Part shown: piece by piece, positions 48,375 to 57,600 of the stretch
Numbering within the stretch: position 1 is the stretch's first letter
Layout: every line of letters begins with the position of its first letter
NCBI GenBank assembly: GCA_031281265.1
Contig: JAITFO010000025.1
Span: 1 to 64,000, forward strand
Reading direction: 5' to 3'
From: Candidatus Fibrimonadaceae bacterium
GTDB lineage: Bacteria > Fibrobacterota > Fibrobacteria > Fibrobacterales > Fibrobacteraceae
Length of the DNA: 64,000 bases
Notes under the pieces: generated by a model
What the model saw: only the letters and a program-made list of their open reading frames with translations
Databases searched by the model: none
What the model was told of the DNA's origin: nothing
Translations under genes and position numbers: made by a program

Positions 48375-50087
48375 ATGTTTACTTTTGAAAACAAAATTGC
48401 GGAACTCGCCGAGCAAACCACTTATTGGACTGCTGCCGAAGCACTTTCCCTGCTCAGCATTCCGCCCGACTCCTCCCACGGCGATTGGAGCCTGCCTTGC
48501 TTTAACTTAGCAAAAAAATTGCGCAAAGCACCCAAAGCCATAGCAGAGGAATTGGCAGCAAAATTCCCCGCACCTCAAGGCTTTGCAAAAACAGAAGCCA
48601 TCAACGGCTATTGGAATTTTTATGTGGACAAAGCAACTTTTATAAAAATAATCTTAGACGAAATAAAAGAAAAAGGATTGGAGTTTGGATTTGCACCTGC
48701 AAAAAATAAAACCGTAGCCATAGACTACAGCTCCCCCAACATAGGCAAAGAGCTTGCCTTCCACCACTTGCGTAGCACAATGCTGGGCAACAGCTTGGCT
48801 CGCATCCACAAGGCAAACGGCTTTCGTGTAGAGCGTATAAACCACCTTGGGGACTGGGGTACGCAATTTGGCAAACTGATTGTGATATATTTAAAAGAAA
48901 ATTTACCCACCGATGAACAAACCCTTTCCAACTTAACCGTAAAGGAATTGAACAAACTCTACGCATCATTTTCCACTCTGTGCAAAAAGGAGCCGGAGCT
49001 GGAAGATAAAGCTCGAGACGCTTTTGCAAAATTGGAACAGGGCGATGAATTTTACCGCAAACTATGGGCTGCATTCAGAGAAGCAACCTTAAAAGAATTA
49101 GTCCGCATTTATAAAATAATGGGAGTGGACTTTGACCACTACACTGGCGAATCTTTTTTTGAGGATAAAATCCCAGCCGTTGTTGAGGAACTGCAAAACA
49201 AAGGCTTGCTGGTGAACAGCCAAGAGCGTGATGTGGTTACTTTGGGTGACGATATGCCGCCGTGCCTTATAAGAAAAAGCGATGGTAGCACCCTTTACGC
49301 AACCCGCGATTTAGCCGCCGCCATTTACCGCAAAAAAGAATTCGATTTTGACAAGTGTCTATATGTTGTGGATAACGGGCAGGCTTTGCATTTTAAACAG
49401 GTGTTCGCCGTGCTCGGCAAAATGGGCTACGAGTGGAGCAACGACTGCGAGCATATCCCCTTTGGTTTAATACTCCACAAAAACGAAGAAGGTAAGTGGG
49501 AAAAGGGCAAAACTAGAACCGGCACAGCAAGCCTTTTAAGAGATGTTATAGAAGCGGCTTCCGCAAAAATCTTGGCCGTGATAAACGAAAAAAATCCAGA
49601 GCTTGCGAACAAAGAGGAAATAGCCACTAAAATAGGCGTTGGAGCCATAGTTTTCAACGACCTGAAAAACCGCCGCCTGATGGATGTTAAATTCGATTGG
49701 GACGCTGCCCTCAGCTTTGAGGGAGCAACCGGCCCCTACATTCAAAACGCCCACGTTCGCCTTTGCAGCATATTGAGAAAGAGCGGCAAGAATATAGCAG
49801 AGTTGCAATTCAAGAGCGAGGAGCTTCTAGACCAGAGTTCCTGCGATTTAATAAAGATGCTATCTCGCAAAGCGGAGAAAATAAACATAGCCTGCGAAAG
49901 CAGGGAACCTTACATACTAGCTCAATACTCTCTAGAGCTTGCAGAAGCAGCTCACAAATTCCTACACGACAACCGTGTGATAGGAAGTGCTGAAGAAAAT
50001 TCCAGATTATTTTTAGTTTACTGTACCCAGCAAGTTTTGGGAAGCACCCTTGAAATGCTGGGGATAGCCCCGATTAAGGAGATGTAA
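48375..50087 (+). CDS. argS: Arginyl-tRNA synthetase
   Basis: VAIDYSSPNIGKELAFHHLRSTMLGNSLARI; GPYIQNAHVRLCSILRK. Confidence 0.95.
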   Translation: MFTFENKIAELAEQTTYWTAAEALSLLSIPPDSSHGDWSLPCFNLAKKLRKAPKAIAEELAAKFPAPQGFAKTEAINGYWNFYVDKATFIKIILDEIKEKGLEFGFAPAKNKTVAIDYSSPNIGKELAFHHLRSTMLGNSLARIHKANGFRVERINHLGDWGTQFGKLIVIYLKENLPTDEQTLSNLTVKELNKLYASFSTLCKKEPELEDKARDAFAKLEQGDEFYRKLWAAFREATLKELVRIYKIMGVDFDHYTGESFFEDKIPAVVEELQNKGLLVNSQERDVVTLGDDMPPCLIRKSDGSTLYATRDLAAAIYRKKEFDFDKCLYVVDNGQALHFKQVFAVLGKMGYEWSNDCEHIPFGLILHKNEEGKWEKGKTRTGTASLLRDVIEAASAKILAVINEKNPELANKEEIATKIGVGAIVFNDLKNRRLMDVKFDWDAALSFEGATGPYIQNAHVRLCSILRKSGKNIAELQFKSEELLDQSSCDLIKMLSRKAEKINIACESREPYILAQYSLELAEAAHKFLHDNRVIGSAEENSRLFLVYCTQQVLGSTLEMLGIAPIKEM

Positions 50088-50089
50088 AA

Positions 50090-50380
50090 TTATCTGCGGC
50101 GGTTGTCACGATTGTCTTGGCGTGGGGGGCGTTGCTCGCGTGGCTGAGACTCATTAACGCGAAGCGGCCTATTGCCAACATTCTTCCCGTTCAAAGCCTG
50201 AATAGCCTTGTCTGCTACTTCCTCGTCCATTTCCACAAACCCAAAACCTTTGCTACGGTTGGAGTTGCGGTCAATGACGACCTTGGCACTTTTAACCTCT
50301 CCGAATTCAGCGAATAATTCGCCTAGTTGTTCGTTGCCGAATGCGAATGGGAGGTTACCCACATAGATGCTTTTGCTCAT
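50090..50380 (-). CDS. RRM RNA-binding protein (Rbp/CIRP-like)
   Basis: KSIYVGNLPFAFGNEQLGELFAEFGEV...SKGFGFVEM; Arg-rich tail. Confidence 0.92.
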   Translation of the reverse strand: MSKSIYVGNLPFAFGNEQLGELFAEFGEVKSAKVVIDRNSNRSKGFGFVEMDEEVADKAIQALNGKNVGNRPLRVNESQPREQRPPRQDNRDNRRR

Positions 50381-50425
50381 ACTAATCCTATAAAATTGAA
50401 CCGTATACAATATAGTAAATGCTGA

Positions 50426-51157
50426 TTACCTTGTTACGCTAATTAAAGAGGCTTTTATGGAGCCTATGGCTATTTCGCTCTTCATAAGCACTGGGAGCCG
50501 CTCCTCGTCATCCGTTAGCCAAATTGTGAGCTTGCCTTTAGCCTTAAATAGGCCGTCACCCAGTATCACAGGTTCCACAACCAAGCATTTTTTTTTGCCA
50601 AAAGCGGTTTTTATCTCTTCCCTTCTATGGCATATAACCTTGAGCGGGTACTTCTTCTTGCCCCCTATGGCGTTGAAATAAACCGTATCCCCCGGCTCCA
50701 TTTTAAATGTCCGCGCCAAATAAAACGCAGAGAGTATGCAACGTTCATCGCCGTTCAGCGTTATAGCCGTATCTAAACCGTGCTTAAATTCCGTGGCTTT
50801 GTATGCCGTGTCTTTTATGTAGGCTTTCTTTGCCTTAAAATTGTAAACGGTAAGGGCATTCCTTATATACGAACCTTCTTTGATTCTTTGGTTAAAAACC
50901 TTTGGCATCAAGCTGTCTGCGGTAACTGTGGATTTTACCGTATCGTCAACGGTGAGTATTTTAAAAAAAGAATGATTCCACGCTCTTGAAATTATTTCCA
51001 GTTCGTTTGCGTTTTTTGTTTCTCTAACTAACAACCTCGCATTGCCAGCAGAAATAAATCCCCAGCTTATTTCGTAATCCAATGTTTCGCCAACAAAAGG
51101 ATGAGCTGCATATAAAGCGGAAAAAAAGAAAATTAAAAATGCAAGAAAAAATTTCAT
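50426..51157 (-). CDS. DUF3108 family secreted protein
   Basis: Signal peptide; GETLDYEISWGFISAGNARLLV; start MKFFLAFLIFFFSALYA. Confidence 0.78.
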   Translation of the reverse strand: MKFFLAFLIFFFSALYAAHPFVGETLDYEISWGFISAGNARLLVRETKNANELEIISRAWNHSFFKILTVDDTVKSTVTADSLMPKVFNQRIKEGSYIRNALTVYNFKAKKAYIKDTAYKATEFKHGLDTAITLNGDERCILSAFYLARTFKMEPGDTVYFNAIGGKKKYPLKVICHRREEIKTAFGKKKCLVVEPVILGDGLFKAKGKLTIWLTDDEERLPVLMKSEIAIGSIKASLISVTR

Positions 51158-52062
51158 ATAGCCTCCGCCAATCTTTCCAAAGCGTCTGCGCAGGCACTCG
51201 CGTAATTGCTGGGCTTTCCGCTCGCTTGCCACGCATAGCTAAGCCCGCTTGAACTGTTGAGGACATGGATATTTTTTTTAAAACCTCCTTCTCTGAGCGC
51301 GCTCATAACTTCCTTTGCATCACCCCCCTGCCCACCCGGAACACCGGGGATAGAAACACCCGGAATCAAAAAAGGAATTTCTTTTTTTTGGCTGGAAAAA
51401 AAATTTGCAATCTCTGCAAGCTCGCGGACATTAGTCGCACCTACAACCGCACCAACGCTGGAGTTATCCCATTCTATAATTTTTTCCGCAACGGCTTTGT
51501 ACGCTTTTCCACCATCACTTGCAAGTTTTAAATCCTGAAAATCTGCGGCTCCGGCATTTGATGTTCTGAGCAATATATAAACTCCATTTTCTTCTCTCAA
51601 AAAAGGCTTAACAGAATCGTTGCCCATCCACGGGCTAACGGTTACAGCATTTGCACCATAAACATCAAAAGCAGCTTTTGCATAAGCCTCGCTGGACTTC
51701 CCTATATCACCTCTTTTTGCATCCAAAATTACCAATATCCCCTCTCTGCGATAAGTAGCTATTATTTCCGCCAAAACTTGCATAGCTCCAATGCTAACAC
51801 ACTCATAATACGCGCTATTTGGTTTTGCAACAGCGGGCATTATATTTCTCTTTAAAAATTCCTCCAAAATATCAAAATAGAATTTGCGAATCTTATCCTC
51901 TGGCGAACCAGCCTCCGCAGGAATCAGCGAAAGAACGGGGTCTAACCCAAAACATACAGGATTTTTGCAAACCCCTATCCTAGACTCCAAAAGCGCAGAA
52001 AAAACCATCGATTTTAACTTAGAAAATTCCCCTCTATGCATTATATCCTCTTTTATATGCAT
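51154..52062 (-). CDS. pyrF: Orotidine 5'-phosphate decarboxylase
   Basis: VCFGLDPVLSLIP; VILDAKRGDIGKSSEAYAKAAFDVYGANAVTVSPWMG; alternative start at 52041 (tandemly duplicated start region). Confidence 0.92.
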   Translation of the reverse strand: MHIKEDIMHRGEFSKLKSMVFSALLESRIGVCKNPVCFGLDPVLSLIPAEAGSPEDKIRKFYFDILEEFLKRNIMPAVAKPNSAYYECVSIGAMQVLAEIIATYRREGILVILDAKRGDIGKSSEAYAKAAFDVYGANAVTVSPWMGNDSVKPFLREENGVYILLRTSNAGAADFQDLKLASDGGKAYKAVAEKIIEWDNSSVGAVVGATNVRELAEIANFFSSQKKEIPFLIPGVSIPGVPGGQGGDAKEVMSALREGGFKKNIHVLNSSSGLSYAWQASGKPSNYASACADALERLAEAI

Positions 52063-52078
52063 TATATCCTCTTTTTTA
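52037..52078 (-). repeat. 21-bp tandem duplication of RBS and start codon of pyrF
   Basis: Two units tgcattatatcctctttt(a/t)ta, 20/21 identical. Confidence 0.85.
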
Positions 52079-52131
52079 CTGAATGGTGCGTTTTTTTCGT
52101 ATAAAAATTTTAAATTTTCATAAAAAGAGGA

Positions 52132-52860
52132 GTGCTTACTGTGTATGATCCTACTTATATGATGATTATTCTGCTGGGACTTGTTCTTTCTGGCGTTGCG
52201 GCTTTTATGGTGAAAAGCCGTTTTAAAAAAGGCGAGAAAATCCCTATTTCCAGCGGTTATACGGGAGCACAGGTTGCGGAGCAAATTTTGCGCAGCATGG
52301 GCATAACCGATGTGAGCATACATCAACACAGCGGATTTCTCTCCGACCATTACAACCCCCTGAACAAAACTCTGAATTTAAGCCCGGCGGTTTATAACGG
52401 GCGTTCAGCCGCTTCCGCAGGCGTTGCCGCACACGAAGTGGGGCACGCAATTCAACACGCCCAGCATTACTTTCCAATGTGGGTTCGCTCGGCTATAGTG
52501 CCCGTTGCAAATATAGGGAGCAATCTTGGGCCGTGGCTCGTTATAATAGGCATTATGCTCGGAGCAGGTGCGGAAATAGATACCGGAATGGGTTATTGGC
52601 TCGCGGTTTTGGGCGTTGCGCTATTTGCCGCGGCAACCGCATTCACGCTGGTAACCGTTCCTGTTGAGTTTGATGCTTCTGCAAGGGCAAAGCATCAGCT
52701 GCAAAGCTTAGGCATAGTTAAACAAGGTGCCGAAACAAACGCTGTTTCTTCGGTTTTAACCGCTGCTGGCTTAACTTATGTGGCCGCAGCCATCATCTCT
52801 GTTTTTAACCTGATATATTGGGCACATAGAGCTGGTTTGATAGGTGGAAAAAGAAACTAA
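52132..52860 (+). CDS. Membrane zinc metallopeptidase (YugP-like)
   Basis: YDPTYMMIILLGLVLS; VAAHEVGHAIQHAQHY zinc motif; GTG start (52132 or 52141). Confidence 0.9.
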   Translation: MLTVYDPTYMMIILLGLVLSGVAAFMVKSRFKKGEKIPISSGYTGAQVAEQILRSMGITDVSIHQHSGFLSDHYNPLNKTLNLSPAVYNGRSAASAGVAAHEVGHAIQHAQHYFPMWVRSAIVPVANIGSNLGPWLVIIGIMLGAGAEIDTGMGYWLAVLGVALFAAATAFTLVTVPVEFDASARAKHQLQSLGIVKQGAETNAVSSVLTAAGLTYVAAAIISVFNLIYWAHRAGLIGGKRN

Positions 52861-53725
52861 AGCTTACAAAGATTTTTTAAAAGAAATTTTCCCGCAGTTT
52901 GGGCGTGTTCGCAAAGTTGCGCTCAATGCTGGTTTTAGCTGCCCGAATTTGGATGGAACTGTAGGGAAAGGCGGTTGCGCATATTGCAACAACAACTCAT
53001 TCAGCCAAGTGGCTGCAACGGAATTACCGCTTTTGCAACAATTAGAAAGCGGGATAAAAGCCATAAAAAATAAAAATGATAAAACAGGAATTTTAGCTTA
53101 TTTTCAGAGTTACACAAACACCCACGCCCCTGTTCAAAAACTCCGCGAAATTTTTACTCCCATAATTTTGCACAGCGACGTTGCTGGTATTGCCATTGGA
53201 ACGCGCCCGGATTGCCTGCCCTCGCAAGTTGTGGAATTGCTCGCCGAGTTGAACAGCATAAAACCAATCATCGTGGAGATAGGCGTACAAACCGCAAACG
53301 ACCAAACTTTGAAAAACATAAACAGAAACCACACTGCGGAATGTGCCCGCAAAGCGGCTCTACTTTGCAAAAATTCAAAACTCCTCACAACGGCTCATGT
53401 GATAATCGGGTTGCCGCACGAAAGTGCGGATGACTTTGCGAACACAGCAAAACTTGTCAAGGAATGTGGATTTTCCGCGGTAAAAATTCATCCTTTGCAC
53501 ATAGTTAAAGGAACTCGCTTTGAGGAAGAATACAAAGAGGGCAAAATAGAACTGATATCCTTAGCGGATTATTGCAAAGCCGCAGCGGAATTTATCCGCA
53601 TTGTTCAACCTGATATAGCCATAGAAAGAGTGAGCGGCGAATCCCCAGCCGATATGTTAATTGCCCCAGCCTGGAGCGGAGACAGAAACCGTATTTGGGA
53701 AATGATCTTGCAGTTCCCCCCTTGA
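52844..53725 (+). CDS. TIGR01212-type radical SAM protein
   Basis: RVRKVALNAGFSCPNLDGTVGKGGCAYCNNNSFS; YFQSYTNTHAPV; HIVKGTRF. Confidence 0.9.
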   Translation: MEKETKAYKDFLKEIFPQFGRVRKVALNAGFSCPNLDGTVGKGGCAYCNNNSFSQVAATELPLLQQLESGIKAIKNKNDKTGILAYFQSYTNTHAPVQKLREIFTPIILHSDVAGIAIGTRPDCLPSQVVELLAELNSIKPIIVEIGVQTANDQTLKNINRNHTAECARKAALLCKNSKLLTTAHVIIGLPHESADDFANTAKLVKECGFSAVKIHPLHIVKGTRFEEEYKEGKIELISLADYCKAAAEFIRIVQPDIAIERVSGESPADMLIAPAWSGDRNRIWEMILQFPP

Positions 53726-53754
53726 ACGAAGATTTTTAAACAAAATCTCCGTTC
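53724..53754. terminator. Inverted repeat between convergent genes
   Basis: gaacgaagattt / aaatctccgttc arms (11/12). Confidence 0.55.
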
Positions 53755-53802
53755 CTCCCCCCGTTTTTTCCGCCCGCAGGGCTAACGGGGGGAATGCTAA
53801 CA

Positions 53803-54612
53803 TTATTGTGCCGGTGCCGTAGGTGCAGGTGCGGGCGGCGGTGGTGGTGCGGCAGCAGCGGGTGCCGGAGCTGGCGCAGGTTTAGGTGCCGGTGCCGTAG
53901 GGGCAGGTGCGGGTGGCGGTGGTGCCGGATGCGCCGCCGCAGGTGCGGGTGGCGGTGGTGCCGGATGTGCCGCCGCAGGTGCGGGCGGCGGTGGTGGTAC
54001 CGGATGCGCGGCCGTTGGGGCAACCGTTGGGGCAGCTCCCTGTGGCTGCCCTTGTGGCGGCGGTGCCGCAGGTTTTACGCCCTGAAGGTTGCTGAATATC
54101 TTGCTGAATTCCTTGAAAGAGTTGTTTACCTTTTGTTCATCGGAGATATTCGTGTTATAACCCGAATTTGGATCCAAAACTATGTTGCCGTTTAAATCGC
54201 GGATAAAAACCTTTTTATCGGGGCCTTCGGTCACAATAGCGGAGAGAACAGCCCCTTTTAATACCTTTATCTGCATAACATCTTTTCTGCTACCCCAAAC
54301 ATCGGCTTTATTTGCCAAGCTAGGTTTCTGTTCGCTTGCCGTGCCCCAAGATTTGATAAAAGTTGTGCTGTCGTAGACTGCCACGGCATAGAGCGTTGGT
54401 CTGTAGTTGTAGTAATATATGTTGGTGTCGCCTACAATTTCAACGAGGGTCGGGAGGCCAGCCTTTTCAACCCATTGCTCTATGGGCATATCTCTGAGAG
54501 CCATCACATCTCGCTCGTCTATCCAGTTTTCTTTTAAACCAATCTGCTGAGAAACGCAGGCAAAAAATAAACTTGCCGTTAAAACAACAATGGGGAATTT
54601 AATTTTATTCAT
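53803..54612 (-). CDS. Lipoprotein with long Pro/Ala-rich tail
   Basis: Lipobox LFFACVS; C-terminal APPPPPAPAAAHPAPPPP repeats. Confidence 0.75.
   Translation of the reverse strand: MNKIKFPIVVLTASLFFACVSQQIGLKENWIDERDVMALRDMPIEQWVEKAGLPTLVEIVGDTNIYYYNYRPTLYAVAVYDSTTFIKSWGTASEQKPSLANKADVWGSRKDVMQIKVLKGAVLSAIVTEGPDKKVFIRDLNGNIVLDPNSGYNTNISDEQKVNNSFKEFSKIFSNLQGVKPAAPPPQGQPQGAAPTVAPTAAHPVPPPPPAPAAAHPAPPPPAPAAAHPAPPPPAPAPTAPAPKPAPAPAPAAAAPPPPPAPAPTAPAQ
54026..54057. repeat. Element related to the 21289-21320 palindrome, inside the Pro/Ala-rich ORF
   Basis: gttggggcagctccctgtggctgcccttgtgg, 26/32 identical by hand alignment to gtaggggcagccctacgtggctgcccttatgg. Confidence 0.6.
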
Positions 54613-54619
54613 GGCAATG

Positions 54620-54656
54620 AATATAGTAAATCCCCCCTTGGGGGGGAAGCTATATT
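54620..54656 (-). terminator. G/C-run hairpin at the end of the fibro-slime gene
   Basis: aatatag...tcccccc tt ggggggga...ctatatt, overlapping the stop codon region. Confidence 0.5.
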
Positions 54657-57600
54657 ACTGTTTTAATTTCGTGCGCTTTACGCCGTGCATCTCAACCTTC
54701 TTTTCGATTTCGTCTCTTCTCTGTAGCCCTGTGGCGGGAGTAGTGAATTCCCAGCGGAAATCATATATGCCAACATAAGCACCGGAGCCTACAAAGCGAC
54801 CTTTCGTGTCCTTCATATCCCAAGCGATGTAGAATTGGCTACGGTTATCCTTGCAAGAAGGCTCTCCCTTATCGCCTATCGGGAAAATTGCGTCGTTGCA
54901 CTTTATGCCATTGGGGAAGATGTTGTCTGCCACGTAAAGTCCAAGGTTGGTGTGGAAGAATGCCCTAGGATAAATAGTGATGTCTTTATCAGGTACATCC
55001 AAACCAGAAAGCTCGTTGAGTATATCGGGGTTGAACACCATACCGATAGTTCCCGGATACTTTTCCTTGATGCAATCGATTTTGCACTCTGGAGGAACAG
55101 GGAGCAACTCTATTGGCCTGTCTTTGTTGAACAGGTTAGCATAATCGTTAGGATTGCCGTTGCTGTTATCCTTCAAAGTCTCTTTTATCTTATCCGTGTA
55201 ATAATTCGGATAATTCGGGTCAATCTCACCGATGGGCAATTTTTCTGGAGTAAAGGGCTTGCGACCCTCTAACTTCCTGCCATCTTCTTCTGGATTTGGC
55301 GCGTTGCCGTTGAGATCCGCAAGAATGGTTCTTCCAAAGCCGTCATAACCCTTCCCAAGGGCTGCGAATTTAACCGAGTCTCCGGGCATTGGGGTGCCAG
55401 ATTTATTACCCGTACCGTCATTGTAGCGGTCAAAGGTAAAGAGAGCTGTGGAATCACCCTTTTCGGATGGACGCAATTGACTGATGCCGTACCTCACGCT
55501 GTTCGCAGTTGGTATGGCTGAACCTCTAAGGATATCCCAAGCGGGATTGTCATTACCTTCGATAAGCTTATAGGCAAATGGATTTCTCAGCTCATCATCA
55601 CTTGGGCTGGCTACGCTTATCTTGACCGGTTCGGAGAACACGAGAGACACCCTATCGCGGCACGGATTTAAACTACTAGCACCGCAACCTTCCAAATCGC
55701 CAGCTAAATACATAGCACTTACAACTACGGCTGGTATCTTATCTTCTATAGCAGGGGTCGGGGAGATAGTGACTTCCCCTTTGTTGGTTGTAAAAGATAT
55801 CCAGTAGGATATCGTTCCCTTTTCGCTCCTTGTTAGCACGTCCTTGCTGAAACGCACACTAGGTTCACCAGCTGGACCTTTATCGAGTACTATGGTATCC
55901 CTTACATTCTTCCAATCGCTTGTGCTGATAGGATTTTTGAAATATGGTGCCCAATACGCACGGTTGGCAGCAGTGTCTTTAACAGCCAGATATGCTTTTT
56001 TGGTTTCGTCCCATACGCCTTTGCCATAAAGAACCACGTGGGATGTGTCCCATTTCACTTCTATAACGTTTGGAAGGCTATCTCGTTTAAAGCCTTGGTT
56101 ATAAGCTATCACAACTCTATCGCCTACACCATCGCCATCCATGTCAAATATCTGCACGCTTTCTGGAACTGGAACCGGAGGTTCCTCGAACTGAAGTTCG
56201 GTCCAATTGATTTTAGACACGCCGCTTACGCCCTGCACGGTAATATCAGCAAAGTTGGGGTCTTGCACCGTCCTTCTGCCAGCTATATCCAAAGTCGCTT
56301 CTCCGTTCACTATATTTAACCCCTGAGAAGTTATGAGCTGACCGTCTATTTGTGTGGGAGCAGTTGGACTCCCCGTTGCTTTTGCTGTAAGAGAAAGTGG
56401 GTAATTGCAAGTGGTACAGGTTTTGCCATCTCGTTGCGCCCGCAGATGGAGCTTTATAGACTGACCCACCCATATAGCTGCTGGGGAACCCTCTATCATT
56501 TTCACGCCGCTCTCCGGATCGTTATCGATATTCCACACGCTACCCTTGTTTGCGCCAGCTGCTAATGCAGCACCACCTAGTGCTTTTGTCCATTGTAGCT
56601 GTGGAACTAAGGATGTCAAAGTGACTCGTTCATCAGCAGCTCTGCCGCTGACATTTATGTAATAATTATCGGAATCAATTTGCTGGTCGTAATCTCCGGT
56701 CACCCAAAGGACAAGCACACCGGGTACAGAGCCGGAATTAGGTTTAGGCGCTCCGCCGTTGCCACCGGGTATTGTGAATGTAGTGGAATTCAAATCAACC
56801 GGAGATGTGCCTAAGGAATCATAAGATGCCCACAATCTGTTTCCATTATGATTATTGGTTGAGGTCAACTTAAAGCTCTGACCACCTACCTCATTAGCCA
56901 AGCCATTTACATCAAAACGGGTAGCCGTTGTTTGATTGCCGTCTGAGATGCAGATTGGAACCCATTCGCCAGTTAATGCGGTAGCGGGATTCTTGCATCT
57001 ATCTAAAATTTTGGATTCGGTTGGCTCCGATACCCATATATCACCCCAAGCCATTCTGATGCTCGACTTGCCTTGGATAATTCCTACTCTGTCGTCCTCT
57101 ACTCCCGTGATTCTTGGGTCTATCACTTTTACATACAGATACCACGTGCCAGTTAAACCATTGACTAGTTCGTTGTTGATCTTAGCGTTTCCGGTTTTTG
57201 TATTGACCGTTACACCGCCATAGCACCTGAGTTCTCCGGGGACTCCAGTTGCGGTGCAGGTTGTACTATTCAAATCATATACCACAGACCCGCTACGGTT
57301 CCTGATATAAAATGCAATTGTTGAGCTTAAATCGGTTTTGTCGCCGCACAGTGTTTGCGGGCCTGTACTGCCACTGGCAACCGCAGCGCAATTTCCAGAA
57401 CCGCCATCCTGCTGTATGCAGACATCGGCTCCACCGCTACCTTTTGCATCGCCTTTTAATATAATACCGCTCTGCTGAGAGAAATACATATTGGTGGTTA
57501 TACGCACATTGCTACCGGGCGCACGGCGGTCGCAGAAGAATATGTTCAACGCGTATTTTTCGCCCTCTACAAGCCTTGTGGGCTTGCTTATGGTATCCAG

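Noticed and set aside
52063-52350. N-terminal extension of the pyrF ORF (398 aa)
   Set aside because: Extension overlaps the divergent metallopeptidase gene and lacks OMP decarboxylase homology; RBS-linked starts at 52062/52041 are better.
53794-54195. Arg/Cys-rich 133-aa plus-strand ORF and the His/Arg-rich 95-aa ORF at 53736-54023
   Set aside because: Out-of-frame readings of the Pro/Ala-rich lipoprotein repeats; composition is explained by the GC-rich repeat.
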